Shown here: piece by piece, positions 51,754-60,272 of the stretch
How the letters are laid out: every line of letters begins with the position of its first letter
Position numbering within the stretch: position 1 is the first letter of the stretch
From: CAXMQZ01 sp963719055
Lineage (GTDB): Bacteria; Acidobacteriota; Thermoanaerobaculia; Multivoradales; JAHEKO01
Length of the DNA: 64,000 nt
Direction: 5' to 3'
NCBI GenBank assembly: GCA_963719055.1
Contig: CAVRAU010000021.1
Span: 124,001 to 188,000 of the forward strand
Translations under genes and position numbers: made by a program
The notes under the pieces: model-generated
Databases searched by the model: none
What the model saw: the letters and a program-made list of their open reading frames with translations, nothing else
Told to the model about the DNA's origin: nothing

Positions 51754-53867
51754 ATGATCGGCCAAACTCTGGCGCACTACAAGATCACCGCCAAGCTTGG
51801 CGAAGGCGGCATGGGAGAGGTTTACCGGGCCGAGGACACCCAGCTCGGTCGCGAGGTGGCGATCAAGGTGCTGCCAGCGGCCTTCTCGCAAGATCCGGAA
51901 CGGTTGGCTCGATTCGAGCGCGAGGCGAAGGCCATCGCGGCCCTGAACCACCCGAACATCATCACCATCCACGGCGTCGAGGAGGCGGCAGGCCGGCGCT
52001 TCCTGATCATGGAGAAGGTCGACGGCAAGAGCCTCGACCGGAGGCTCCCTCGCCACGGATTCGCGCTCGAGGACCTCCTCGATATTGCCATCCCGATGGC
52101 CGACGCCCTTGCCGCGACGCACGATCAAGGCATCATCCATCGCGACCTCAAACCCGCCAACGTCATGGTCACTTCCAAGGGGCGAGTGAAGCTCCTCGAC
52201 TTCGGCCTTGCCAAGCTCACCGAGGCGCCTGCCGAAAGGGAACCGCCGGGCGGCGAAGACGACGACACCCAGACGGCGCTCCTCACCCGCGAGGGTACCG
52301 TCGTCGGCACTGCGCCCTACATGTCTCCCGAGCAGCTGCGTGGTCATGAGATCGATACCCGAAGCGACGTCTTCTCCCTGGGCACCATGCTCTACGAGAT
52401 GGCGACCGGGCGCCGGCCATTCCAGGGCGCCAGCTCGATGGATCTCGCCTTCAGCATCCTCGAGGATCAGCCACCGTCCATTGTCGAGGTTCGAGAGGAC
52501 CTGCCACGACAGCTCGGGCGCATTGTCGAGTCGTGTCTCGAGAAGCAGCCGGATTCGCGTTTCCAGACCGCCCGCGATGTGCACAATCAGCTGAAAGTCC
52601 TGCAGCGAGAGACCAGGGGCGGTGCACAGCCCGTGTCACTTTCAGATGCCAAGGCGCATGGAGCTTCTTGGCGTGTCTGGCTCGCGGCGGCGCTCGTGAC
52701 AGTCGCGATCGGTGCCGGAGCGTTCTTCCTCGCTCGCTCACGGCCAGCGGCTGACGCCCCGACAACCGCCACCGACGTTGCGGACCTCAAGCTCAAGGAT
52801 TACGAATCCTCTGCCGAGACCCTGCTGCAGAACTTCGGCGACCCGGAGGCCCTTCGCATGAGTATCGAGGCCTGGGAAAGGGTGATCGCGCTCGAGCCCG
52901 ACTCCGCGCCCGCTCTTGCCGGGATGGCGACAGCTCGGACGCTGATTGCTTGGAACTCGAGGCCAGATCCCAACCTTCTCGACCAGGCGGAACAGGAGGC
53001 GGAGACGGCCATCCGACTGGATCCTGAGCTCGCCTCGCCCTATGTGGCCCTCACCTTCCTCTACAGCATGCGAGGTCTCTTCGACACGGCCCAGGAGATG
53101 TCCAGAGATCGCTCGAGCTGGCTCCCGAGGATCCCTGGGTACTCCAGACACGGGCCCGCTTCCTGATCGACATGCACGGGCGATTCAAAGAGGCCGAAGA
53201 TCTGGCAACACGAGCCACAGAGCTCGATCCATCGTTCTTCCCGGCCTTTTTTCAGCTGGGCTGGGCGCAGATGGAGCTCCAGCGGTTCGACGAGGCCGAG
53301 GCGGCTTTTCGCCACGCCATCGAGCTGCGGCCGGACTTCCCTGCCGGCTATCTGGGAATGGGAATGGTGCTCGACCTGATGGGGCGTCAACGGGAGGCGA
53401 TCGATTCGTTCGATGCCTGCCTGGAGCTCGACCCGGACTCCATCCAATGCCTTCTGTTCGGCGGGCTCGCGTACCACAACCTCGGTCGCTACAGCGAAGC
53501 GCTGGAGAGCTTTCGCAAGGTCTCGCGGCAGAACCCGGACCATCCCCTGTCGAGTCATGCCCTGCTGTACGAAGCCGTCGAGCTCGAGCGCCTGGGTCCA
53601 GCCGACGAGCGGGCCGTCGCCCTCGAGGCCGCCGAGAGGGTGTTCAAGGCCAATCCGAAGATGTGGTTCAACCTCAAGGGCATGGCCGGAGTCGCCGCTC
53701 AGCGGGGAGACCTCGAGGCAGCCTTGGCATGGCTCCGGCAGGCACTCGAAGCGGGGATGAAGTCGGTCAACCAGATCCGAAACGACCCGGCACTTCAGCC
53801 CTTGCGCGACGACCCCCGGTTCGTGGAGATCCTCGATCGCCTCGGCGCCGGCCGCTATCCGATCTGA
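51754..53867 (+). CDS. K9: Ser/Thr kinase with TM and TPR domain (one frameshift)
   Basis: ATG 51754 gives MIGQTLAHYKITAKLGEGGM. The kinase domain is complete and unbroken: VAIKVLPAAF, IIHRDLKPANVMV, LLDFGLAKLT, APYMSPEQLRG, DVFSLGTMLYEMATG. A membrane helix (WLAAALVTVAIGAGAFFLA) is followed directly by TPR-type repeats (LKDYESSAETLLQNFGDPEA; IEAWERVIALEPDSAPALAG). One frame break near 53105 joins to DMHGRFKEAEDLATRATELD and four more TPR units, ending LDRLGAGRYPI and TGA 53865. No TolB-like segment is evident, so it is shorter than K2 or K6. The hinge reads EEAAGRRFLIMEKVDG, without insertion. Confidence 0.88.
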
Positions 53868-53869
53868 TC

Positions 53870-54040
53870 CCAGGCAGCGGCCTGTCGCTCGCGGCGCCAG
53901 CCGCGCGGAAGTAATCCAGCGCCCGCAGAATGTCGAAGTGCCACTGCGGCGGAAAGGCCAAGCGCAAGAAATCGCGCTTGATCACCGCGCCGGTGCGATG
54001 CGAACGAAACAGTCGGTGTGCGAGCAAGAAGCTCGTCGCT
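53870..54040 (-). pseudogene. fragment resembling a prenyl/squalene-cyclase-like repeat protein
   Basis: One minus-strand frame contains FLLAHRLFRSHRTGAVIKRD then FLRLAFPPQWHFDILRALDY and FRAAG. The pattern FPPxWHxDxLRxLDYFRAxG is familiar from bacterial proteins annotated as squalene-cyclase-like. Nothing of the rest of such a protein can be found on either side, and there is no start codon with a ribosome site. It is treated as a gene remnant; the assignment rests on memory of the motif only. Confidence 0.4.
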
Positions 54041-54286
54041 GGGCGCGCGCACGGCCTCACCTTCCCGCCGGAGCATCGCTGGGTAGTTCGTAATGCGAGG
54101 CCCCGAAGCCAGGATGGTCGGTTATCGATCTGCTGAATAGGGGCCATTCCTCTACTGACCATCTGATTCGTGATCCGCAGGTCAGCGGTTGGCTGCCGCC
54201 CTCCGCCGGCCGAACGCAAGAACGCACCCCCCTTTCTCCGTCTCTGGACCCAAGTGAATCCATCGAATCGTCTTACTTGTATTTCA

Positions 54287-54382
54287 ATGGTGCACATGAT
54301 CACGCAGTCGGTTCGCCTACCCGACCCGTTAGCTGAGCGTCTGGCGGCCTTGGCCAAGACCCCCTCCAGGGAGTACCCTTGA
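54287..54382 (+). pseudogene. truncated ribbon-helix-helix antitoxin start
   Basis: ATG 54287 (or 54296) opens MVHMITQSVRLPDPLAERLA then ALAKTPSREYP and stops. The first half is the beta-strand and first helix of an RHH (CopG/RelB-like) antitoxin (xxSVRLPDxLAERLxxLAKxT); the second helix is missing. A TTGTATTT stretch just before the ATG may be the old promoter. It is too short to fold. Confidence 0.45.
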
Positions 54383-54674
54383 GCGGCCAGTGGAAAGGCC
54401 TCCGACCTCTGGCATGCCGAGAAGCGACTCGCTATAGAGAGCTCGAGAATATCCCCGCGCATCGATCCTCCTGACACCGTAGAGCTCCCGAGACTCTGGA
54501 GCTGCCCGGAGCGCTTCCTCTCCTATCCAATCTTTACAGTGTTGCGAAATCTCATTCAGTGGGACCATCCGACCTGGGAGAGCTGTAACTGAGGGTTGAG
54601 CAGGCGCAGTACGAGCAGGATGGGCTGAGGACCCATCTGGTCGAATCCGTGTGATAGGAATAGGCCTCGTCACG
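54383..54674. other. intergenic stretch without a recognised gene
   Basis: About 290 nt between the RHH fragment and K10. A minus-strand frame contains VPLNEISQHCKDWIGEEALR and RELYGVRR, which I do not recognise and which has no ribosome site. No palindromic element is present here, unlike most gaps in the window. Confidence 0.4.
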
Positions 54675-56825
54675 ATGATCGGCAAAACGCTCTCGCACTA
54701 CCGCATCGCGGAAAAGCTCGGTGAAGGGGGCATGGGTGAGGTTTATCTCGCCGAGGACACACGTCTCAATCGCAAGGTTGCCCTCAAGGTTCTGCCCGAG
54801 GAGATGGCGAAGGACCCCGAGCGGCTCGAGCGCTTCGAGCGTGAGGCGCAGGCCGTCGCCGCACTGAACCATCCCAACATCGTCACCATCCACTCGGTCG
54901 AAGAGGCCGACGGCTACCGGTTTCTCATCATGGAGTTGGTCGAGGGCAAGACCCTGGCCGAAGAGCTGCTCAAAGGACCGCTGCCCCTCGACGAGTTCCT
55001 GGATCTGGTGGTCCATCTGAGCGATGCGCTGGCGGCCGCCCACAGCGAGGGCATCACGCACCGGGATCTCAAACCCGCCAACGTCATGATCGGCAAAGAC
55101 GGCCGGGTCAAGGTGCTCGACTTCGGTCTGGCCAAGCTGCGCGGGCTGAGCCCCGTAGAAGGCGACCTCGATGCGCCGACGGCCGCGCTGACCCAGGATG
55201 GTCTCATTCTGGGCACCGTGCCCTACATGTCGCCCGAGCAGCTTCAGGGCAAGCCGGTCGATCATCGCTCGGACATCTTCTCGTTGGGGATCATGCTCTA
55301 CGAGATGATCACCGGCCGGCGGCCCTTCCGGGGTGAGACCTCGGTCGATCTCATCTCTTCGATCCTGCGCGATACGCCGCAACCGGTAACCAAGATCAAA
55401 GTCGGCCTGCCCGACGATCTGGGGCGGATTCTGCGGCGGTGTCTCGAGAAGGACCCGGGCCGGCGCTATCAGTCCGCTCAGGAGATGCGCATCGAGTTCG
55501 AGGACTTGAAGAGGGGTTCCAGCGAGGCCTCCAAGGGGCCCCCATCGATCGCCGTTCTCCCCTTTGTCAACATGAGCTCGGACAAGGATCAGGAGTTCTT
55601 CTGCGACGGGATCGCCGAGGAGCTCATCAATTCGTTGATCCGGGCCGGTGGCCTCCGGGTGGCCTCCCGCACCTCGGCGTTCGGTTTCAAGGGCAAGCAG
55701 CTCAACATCCGCGAAATTGGTGACGAGCTCAAGGTCGAAACCGTGCTGGAGGGCAGTGTTCGCAAGGCCGGCAACCGGGTGCGGATCAACGCCCAGCTGG
55801 TCAACGTGGGTGATGGCTATCAGCTCTGGGCCGAGGTCTTCGACCGTGAGATGGAGGATATCTTCGCCATCCAGGACGAGATCGGTCGCTCGATCAGCCG
55901 CGAGCTCAAAGGCGTTCTGATCGAGGCCGAGGAGGAGACAAGGGCACCGGTCAAGGCTCCGACAGAGAACGTCAAGGCCTACGAGTTCTACCTGCGCGGC
56001 CGTCAGTTGTTCCACCTGCTGAGCCCCACCAACCTGGAGCGTGCGCGGCGGCTCTTCCGGCGGGCCTGCGAAATCGATCCCGACTATGCCCGGGCCTGGG
56101 CCGGTGTGGCCGACTGCAGCTCGCTGATGTACATGAAGTGGGATGCGACCGAGACGCAGCTGGAGCAAGCGGAGGAGGCCAGCCGCAAGGCTTTGGAGCT
56201 GGGCCCGGACCTGGCGGAGTCCCATCTCGCCCGGGGATTGGCCGTCTCCCTGAAGCAAAACTACGATGAGGCCACGGCGGAGTTCGAGGAGGCGCTGCGG
56301 CTCAACCCAGAGCTTTTCGAGGCCTACTACTACTTTGGCCGCACCTGCGCCGCCCAGCAGAAGCCCGAACGCGCCGCCGAGCTATACGAGCAGGCCTGCC
56401 GATTGCGTCCCGAGGACTACGTGGTGCCTAGTCTTCTCGGTGGCACCTACAAGAAACTGGGGCGTAAGAACGAAGCGGAGGGGGCCTTCCGGCGGAGTGT
56501 GGAGGCGGCGGAGGCACATCTCGAGCTATTTCCGAACGAGTCGAGGGCCTGGAACCTGGGTGCCGTCGCCCAGGCTGTCCTGGGTAACGACGATAAAGCC
56601 CGGGAATGGGCCAGCAAGGCTCTCGAGGCCGACCCCGAAGAGCCCTTGGTGCTCTACAACGTCGCCTGTACCTATTCGCAACTGGGCGACATCGACAATG
56701 CCCTCGACTGTCTCGACGAGGCCATCACTTTCGGCTGGGGCCAGAAGGAGTGGCTCGAGCAGGATTCCGACCTCGATCCGCTGCGCGACCACCCACGGTT
56801 TCAAGCGCTGAGAGACAGACTCTAG
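54675..56825 (+). CDS. K10: intact Ser/Thr kinase with TolB-like domain and TPRs, no TM segment
   Basis: 716 residues without a frame break from ATG 54675 (MIGKTLSHYRIAEKLGEGGM). An in-frame ATG 24 nt earlier is less likely because all paralogues start at MIG. Kinase motifs: VALKVLPEEM, ITHRDLKPANVMI, VLDFGLAKLR, PYMSPEQLQGK, DIFSLGIMLYEMITG. A TolB/adenylate-cyclase-associated domain follows directly (SIAVLPFVNMSSDKDQEFFC, then DGIAEELINSL and VLEGSVRKAGNRVRI). About six TPR repeats complete the protein, ending LRDHPRFQALRDRL. Unlike K2, K6, K7 and K9 there is no hydrophobic helix between kinase and TolB-like part, so the whole protein should be cytosolic. Confidence 0.93.
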   Translation: MIGKTLSHYRIAEKLGEGGMGEVYLAEDTRLNRKVALKVLPEEMAKDPERLERFEREAQAVAALNHPNIVTIHSVEEADGYRFLIMELVEGKTLAEELLKGPLPLDEFLDLVVHLSDALAAAHSEGITHRDLKPANVMIGKDGRVKVLDFGLAKLRGLSPVEGDLDAPTAALTQDGLILGTVPYMSPEQLQGKPVDHRSDIFSLGIMLYEMITGRRPFRGETSVDLISSILRDTPQPVTKIKVGLPDDLGRILRRCLEKDPGRRYQSAQEMRIEFEDLKRGSSEASKGPPSIAVLPFVNMSSDKDQEFFCDGIAEELINSLIRAGGLRVASRTSAFGFKGKQLNIREIGDELKVETVLEGSVRKAGNRVRINAQLVNVGDGYQLWAEVFDREMEDIFAIQDEIGRSISRELKGVLIEAEEETRAPVKAPTENVKAYEFYLRGRQLFHLLSPTNLERARRLFRRACEIDPDYARAWAGVADCSSLMYMKWDATETQLEQAEEASRKALELGPDLAESHLARGLAVSLKQNYDEATAEFEEALRLNPELFEAYYYFGRTCAAQQKPERAAELYEQACRLRPEDYVVPSLLGGTYKKLGRKNEAEGAFRRSVEAAEAHLELFPNESRAWNLGAVAQAVLGNDDKAREWASKALEADPEEPLVLYNVACTYSQLGDIDNALDCLDEAITFGWGQKEWLEQDSDLDPLRDHPRFQALRDRL

Positions 56826-57008
56826 AGCGGTCTGAGGCGATCTTCACCCTGGGGTTGATCAAGTGGCGCACTCTGACGGAGCTCATCCCAGAGAAGGGGC
56901 TATCCCTCGACAATTTGTGTGAAAGCGCTGTTCCGCGTGCCGAGGCTGTGGGCCCGCTCACCAGAAAGGGATCTACTTACGGGTGAAGGAGTTTGAGGAA
57001 TACGGCTG

Positions 57009-57701
57009 ATGAGAATCCCAACCGGTGACACCCCATTGCCGATAGTCCTGGCTATCGCTCTAGTGCTCGCCTTGCTCTCCGTGACCGCTCGAGCAGAATC
57101 GCCCGTTCCCGAAGGTTTCTGGATCTCCGACGACCTCACCCCTGCGGGGCTCGGTGCCACGCTGAGGTTCAGCTCAGACGGACAGGTTCAAGCTACCTTG
57201 GGGGCGATTCTGAGATTGCAGTGGAAGCTCATCGAGGAGATCGAGGATGGCTATGTGCTCTCTTTCCACAATTCGTTGAAGCCTGACGATTCCTCCACCG
57301 TCGAGCTGCGGCGTGTCGACTGGGGCGAAGGCACGATGATCCTGAAATCGACCACCGGCGGGATGGAGGCGATGTTGAAGTTCGTCTCCAAGGGCCTCCA
57401 AGGCGACGATCCGGCCTTTCTCGGCCGGTGGACTGGAACCGTCAACAATGTGATGACGATCTGGGACTTCACCGACGACGGTATTGTGTGGATGCGGTCA
57501 CCCTCTCGAATTGGCCAGGGCAGCTATCGAATCAAGGGCGAGAAGATCGTCTTCAAATGGAACGGCCAATGGCCACCGGTCGTCTCTGGTCGCATCGAAG
57601 GCCAAAAGCTGATCTGCAAGGGTAAAAAGAAGAAGGACAACAAGACCTTCCTGACTCCCGAGGCGGCGATAGAAAGGGCGATGAGGCCGAGGATCGAATA
57701 G
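57009..57701 (+). CDS. secreted protein of unknown function
   Basis: 230 residues from ATG 57009; the ribosome site is weak (TGAGG). A signal peptide (PIVLAIALVLALLSVTARA) precedes a beta-rich mature part with alternating pattern: GFWISDDLTPAGLGATLRFS, ILRLQWKLIEEIEDGYVLSF, then FLGRWTGTVNNVMTIWDFTD. The blocks G.W...G....F...G recall lipocalin-like or DUF-type beta barrels that start GxW. The end is very basic (GKKKKDNKTF). No family is assigned. No operon partner is evident. Confidence 0.65.
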   Translation: MRIPTGDTPLPIVLAIALVLALLSVTARAESPVPEGFWISDDLTPAGLGATLRFSSDGQVQATLGAILRLQWKLIEEIEDGYVLSFHNSLKPDDSSTVELRRVDWGEGTMILKSTTGGMEAMLKFVSKGLQGDDPAFLGRWTGTVNNVMTIWDFTDDGIVWMRSPSRIGQGSYRIKGEKIVFKWNGQWPPVVSGRIEGQKLICKGKKKKDNKTFLTPEAAIERAMRPRIE

Positions 57702-57857
57702 GGGTGGTGCACCGATCTTGACGGGCGCCCTCACATCTTGCAAGTCATCTGAGACAGTTGCGAACGTCATAGAGGTTTCTTCGATCGAGTAGTAGGTTGC
57801 CATCGTCAGCAGAGCGCTGTTGGAGCGCGACCAGCAATTGCCGTCCGGGAGGTCAAT

Positions 57858-58478
57858 ATGCCCCGAGTCGTGATCGTCACCATCGCCGCCCTGGTGCTCG
57901 CCTCACCCGCCGCAGCCCAGAATCTGCTGGTCAATCCAGGTCTCGACACGGCCGACCAGCTCGACGGCTGGACCTGTAACGTCATCCAGGGCGACGCGAG
58001 CTGGAACTCCCAGGATCGTTCCCAGTCGCCCACTTCGGGGTCGATGCAGCAAGACGTCACCTCGAACGCCAACAACCGAGACGTGTCATGTGAGCAGTGC
58101 GTTCCCGTCCTCAGCGGCCTGGACTACATCGCGTCCGGCTGGTTCTTCTGGCCAGACGACCCCGATGTCTCGCAGCTCGGCACCGCCCGCGCCTTGTTCT
58201 GGTTCTACTCCAACGCCGATTGTTCGGGGACCTTCGAGGCCGGTTCGGCCGAGATCGTCACTCCGACCCTCGACACCTGGACCTTCATGAGCACGGACGT
58301 TGTAACCGCACCGGCAATGGCCCAATCCGCCATCGTCGTATATGTGACATGGCAGGACTTTGCCGACCAACCGGTTCGCGGGCGCTTCGACGATCTCGAC
58401 TTTCGCAATGCCGACCAGGTCTTCAGCGACGACTTCGAGACCGGCGATCTGACCCGCTGGAGCGAGGTCAGCCCCTGA
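57858..58478 (+). CDS. secreted beta-sandwich protein with FETGD-type C-terminal tail
   Basis: 206 residues from ATG 57858. Signal peptide MPRVVIVTIAALVLASPAAA, then NLLVNPGLDTADQLDGWTC, the usual opening of a carbohydrate-binding-like jelly roll (NLLxNPGFExG...W). Four cysteines lie in the first half (CNVIQ, CEQCVPVL, ADCSGTF). The last residues VFSDDFETGDLTRWSEVSP form the recurring tail FxDxFExGDxxxWS seen on many surface proteins of Acidobacteriota and gammaproteobacteria. Its job is unknown; a sorting or processing signal has been suspected. Likely extracellular. Confidence 0.75.
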   Translation: MPRVVIVTIAALVLASPAAAQNLLVNPGLDTADQLDGWTCNVIQGDASWNSQDRSQSPTSGSMQQDVTSNANNRDVSCEQCVPVLSGLDYIASGWFFWPDDPDVSQLGTARALFWFYSNADCSGTFEAGSAEIVTPTLDTWTFMSTDVVTAPAMAQSAIVVYVTWQDFADQPVRGRFDDLDFRNADQVFSDDFETGDLTRWSEVSP

Positions 58479-58510
58479 CGCGTCGCGACGCTGCTGACCT
58501 TTGGTACGTG

Positions 58511-58554
58511 GTGGCGGGGCTCGACCCCGCCCTCGCCGGTCTCTGCGCCGGCCC
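58511..58554. repeat. palindromic element, two-hairpin copy
   Basis: GTGGCGGGGCTCGACCCCGC, CCTCGCCGGTCTCTGCGCCG, GCCC: hairpins GGCGGGG/CCCCGCC and GCCGG/CCGGC, downstream of the secreted-protein gene. Confidence 0.7.
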
Positions 58555-58586
58555 CCTGACAGGAGGTGCTACGCTGTCGGCAGGTC

Positions 58587-58872
58587 ATGAACGGCTTCGA
58601 CGAGATCGATTGGGAAACCGTCTGGGATTTTTGCCAGACGCTTCGGCGCGATCATCCTGGCTGTGTTGTTTGCCCTGGCGGCACGTATTCGCAAGAAGTC
58701 GGCGCCGGAGGTGAGCGAGCCAATCGATTCCGCTGAGCCAGACGTCGATAGGAACCGCCGCGAAATCCGACCGATAGGACCTGGCGTCGATGCCACGAGC
58801 ATGGCTCGCGAATTCTGCCCAGGGCGAATGAAGCCCGGAACCGGCGTCGAGCCGGCGAGCCATTCTTCGTGA
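58587..58872 (+). CDS. small membrane protein, broken at a T5 run
   Basis: ATG 58587 gives MNGFDEIDWETVWDF and then hits TTTTT at about 58628-58632. Removing one T joins it to ARRFGAIILAVLFALAARIR then KKSAPEVSEPIDSAE, a single membrane helix with a basic flank and an acidic tail, ending at TGA 58870. This is the clearest homopolymer indel in the window. No family is recognised; AGGAGGTG lies too far upstream (about 19 nt) to be the ribosome site with certainty. Confidence 0.45.
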
Positions 58873-58929
58873 TCGCCAATGGTTGTGATTAGGGCGATGT
58901 CGACCAGGGGATGGAGGACGTCAAACCTC

Positions 58930-59300
58930 GAGAGCGCCGAAGTCCCGGTCCGCGGTCCAGGGCTTGCGCATCACCGTGGCGCCAGGCAAGGGAGCTTCCG
59001 GCGTCATACCCGGCATCGCCAGACCACTCCCGCGTCAACTCATCGACGCGACTCAGCATCCGGTAGACGCGGCCGTCGTCGTCCGAACTCCTGGAGGCGA
59101 AGTCGAGCACGCCTCCAACTGATCGAGAGCTCGGGCCAGCGGCTCGTCGGTCGAGATGCTGGGACGGGCCATCGTGCGAGGTACTCACGGAGGCGGCAGG
59201 GAATCGCTTCAGCTCGCGATTCGGGACCTTCAGGCCCTCCCGGCGCCACAGACGCTCGACCAGATCCTCCCTTTCTGGAGGTCTCGGTACGCCGAAACTC
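58930..59300 (-). pseudogene. IS3-family transposase (orfB) remnant
   Basis: The minus strand reads VERLWRREGLKVPNRELKR and, after frame changes, DDDGRVYRMLSRVDELTREW. These match the IS3-type transposase pattern VERLxRREGLKVPxRxxKR followed by the integrase-core start DGRPLKMLTxVDEFTRE. The catalytic core beyond the first acidic residue, both ends of the element and any inverted repeats are missing. It is the only transposase trace seen in the window. Confidence 0.6.
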
Positions 59301-59422
59301 TCAACTACCGAGTGGTACAGCTTTCAGGCATTGGGCCAGCCACTCCAGAGCAAGGCTTGGCGGGTTCTGTAGAGTAATTCCGTTCTACTAGTTAAAGGCA
59401 CGCAACTGATAAAGGAGGTCAC

Positions 59423-60033
59423 ATGGGCACGTTTATCAAGATCTGGTTACCAGTTTCGACATTAGTGGCAGTACTGGGCCTCGTATCCCTGACTGGGCTG
59501 AGCGCTCAGGAAGGCTCCGACGCCGGCGAGCTGCTCCGCACCGATCGGCTTCGTGGAGATCGACGGCGTCGGACGATTCGACATCCACCCAATTCCCGAG
59601 GAATGCCGCAATGGGGCTTCAAGGATCCTTACGAGGGTCCAAGCTCCGTCGCGGTACTGGCATGGTGGCCACACGGAGGGGAAGGGGGGCAAGATCGTCA
59701 TCTTCGCCCTGCCCGCAACAGGCGACCCGACCCGATCGTCAGTCTTGGTGGAGTTCTTCCTCAGCGACGACCGCACGGATCTGGAAAGGATCCAATCTCG
59801 AGGGATCCAATTGAAGGGCGCGTCGTTCCGGCAACAAGTATGAGTGGATGCAGCACTTCGGCAACGAGGTAACGCTCGAGGAATTGTCGGTCGAAGGCAA
59901 TGGACCCATGACTCTCAAGCTGCGATTCGACGGCACAGCGAAGCGCTTCTACTCCTCCGGCTCACCGCCGCCAGGCGAGGTGCCGATGAAGGGCGTGTTG
60001 GAGGTCACTGGCCTGCCCTACAGACCCCTCTGA
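59423..60033 (+). CDS. secreted protein of unknown function (two frameshifts)
   Basis: ATG 59423 follows a perfect AAAGGAGGT. The signal peptide is MGTFIKIWLPVSTLVAVLGL to LSAQ. Breaks near 59545 and 59840 separate the pieces EIDGVGRFDIHPIPEECRNG, KIVIFALPATGDPTRSSVLV, WMQHFGNEVTLEELSVEGNG and MTLKLRFDGTAKRFY. Strand-like alternation suggests a beta fold. No family is recognised. Joined length would be about 200 residues. It may use the tandem arrangement with the other secreted genes just upstream, but the IS remnant lies between them. Confidence 0.55.
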
Positions 60034-60272
60034 GGCTACGGATCGCTCGATCCGCTGCTCTACCGTTTCAGGCCAGGTGCACCTTCAGCTGAGTACGAAG
60101 TTGCTTCTGCTCCGAATCAGCAGGTCAGCGGTTGACCTTCTGCGGTCGCCGTCCCCACCCACGCTCTCGGGTGTTGCCACCCCATGTCCGGGGGCGTAAC
60201 CTGAGAGAACCTCAGATATACGGGCTCGGCTCCAGCAAAGTCGAGATATCAAGCGGGCAGGAGGAGGTTGTC

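Noticed and set aside
54552..56258. 568-codon open frame antisense to K10
   Set aside because: Shadow of an intact kinase gene; no recognisable domain and no ribosome site.
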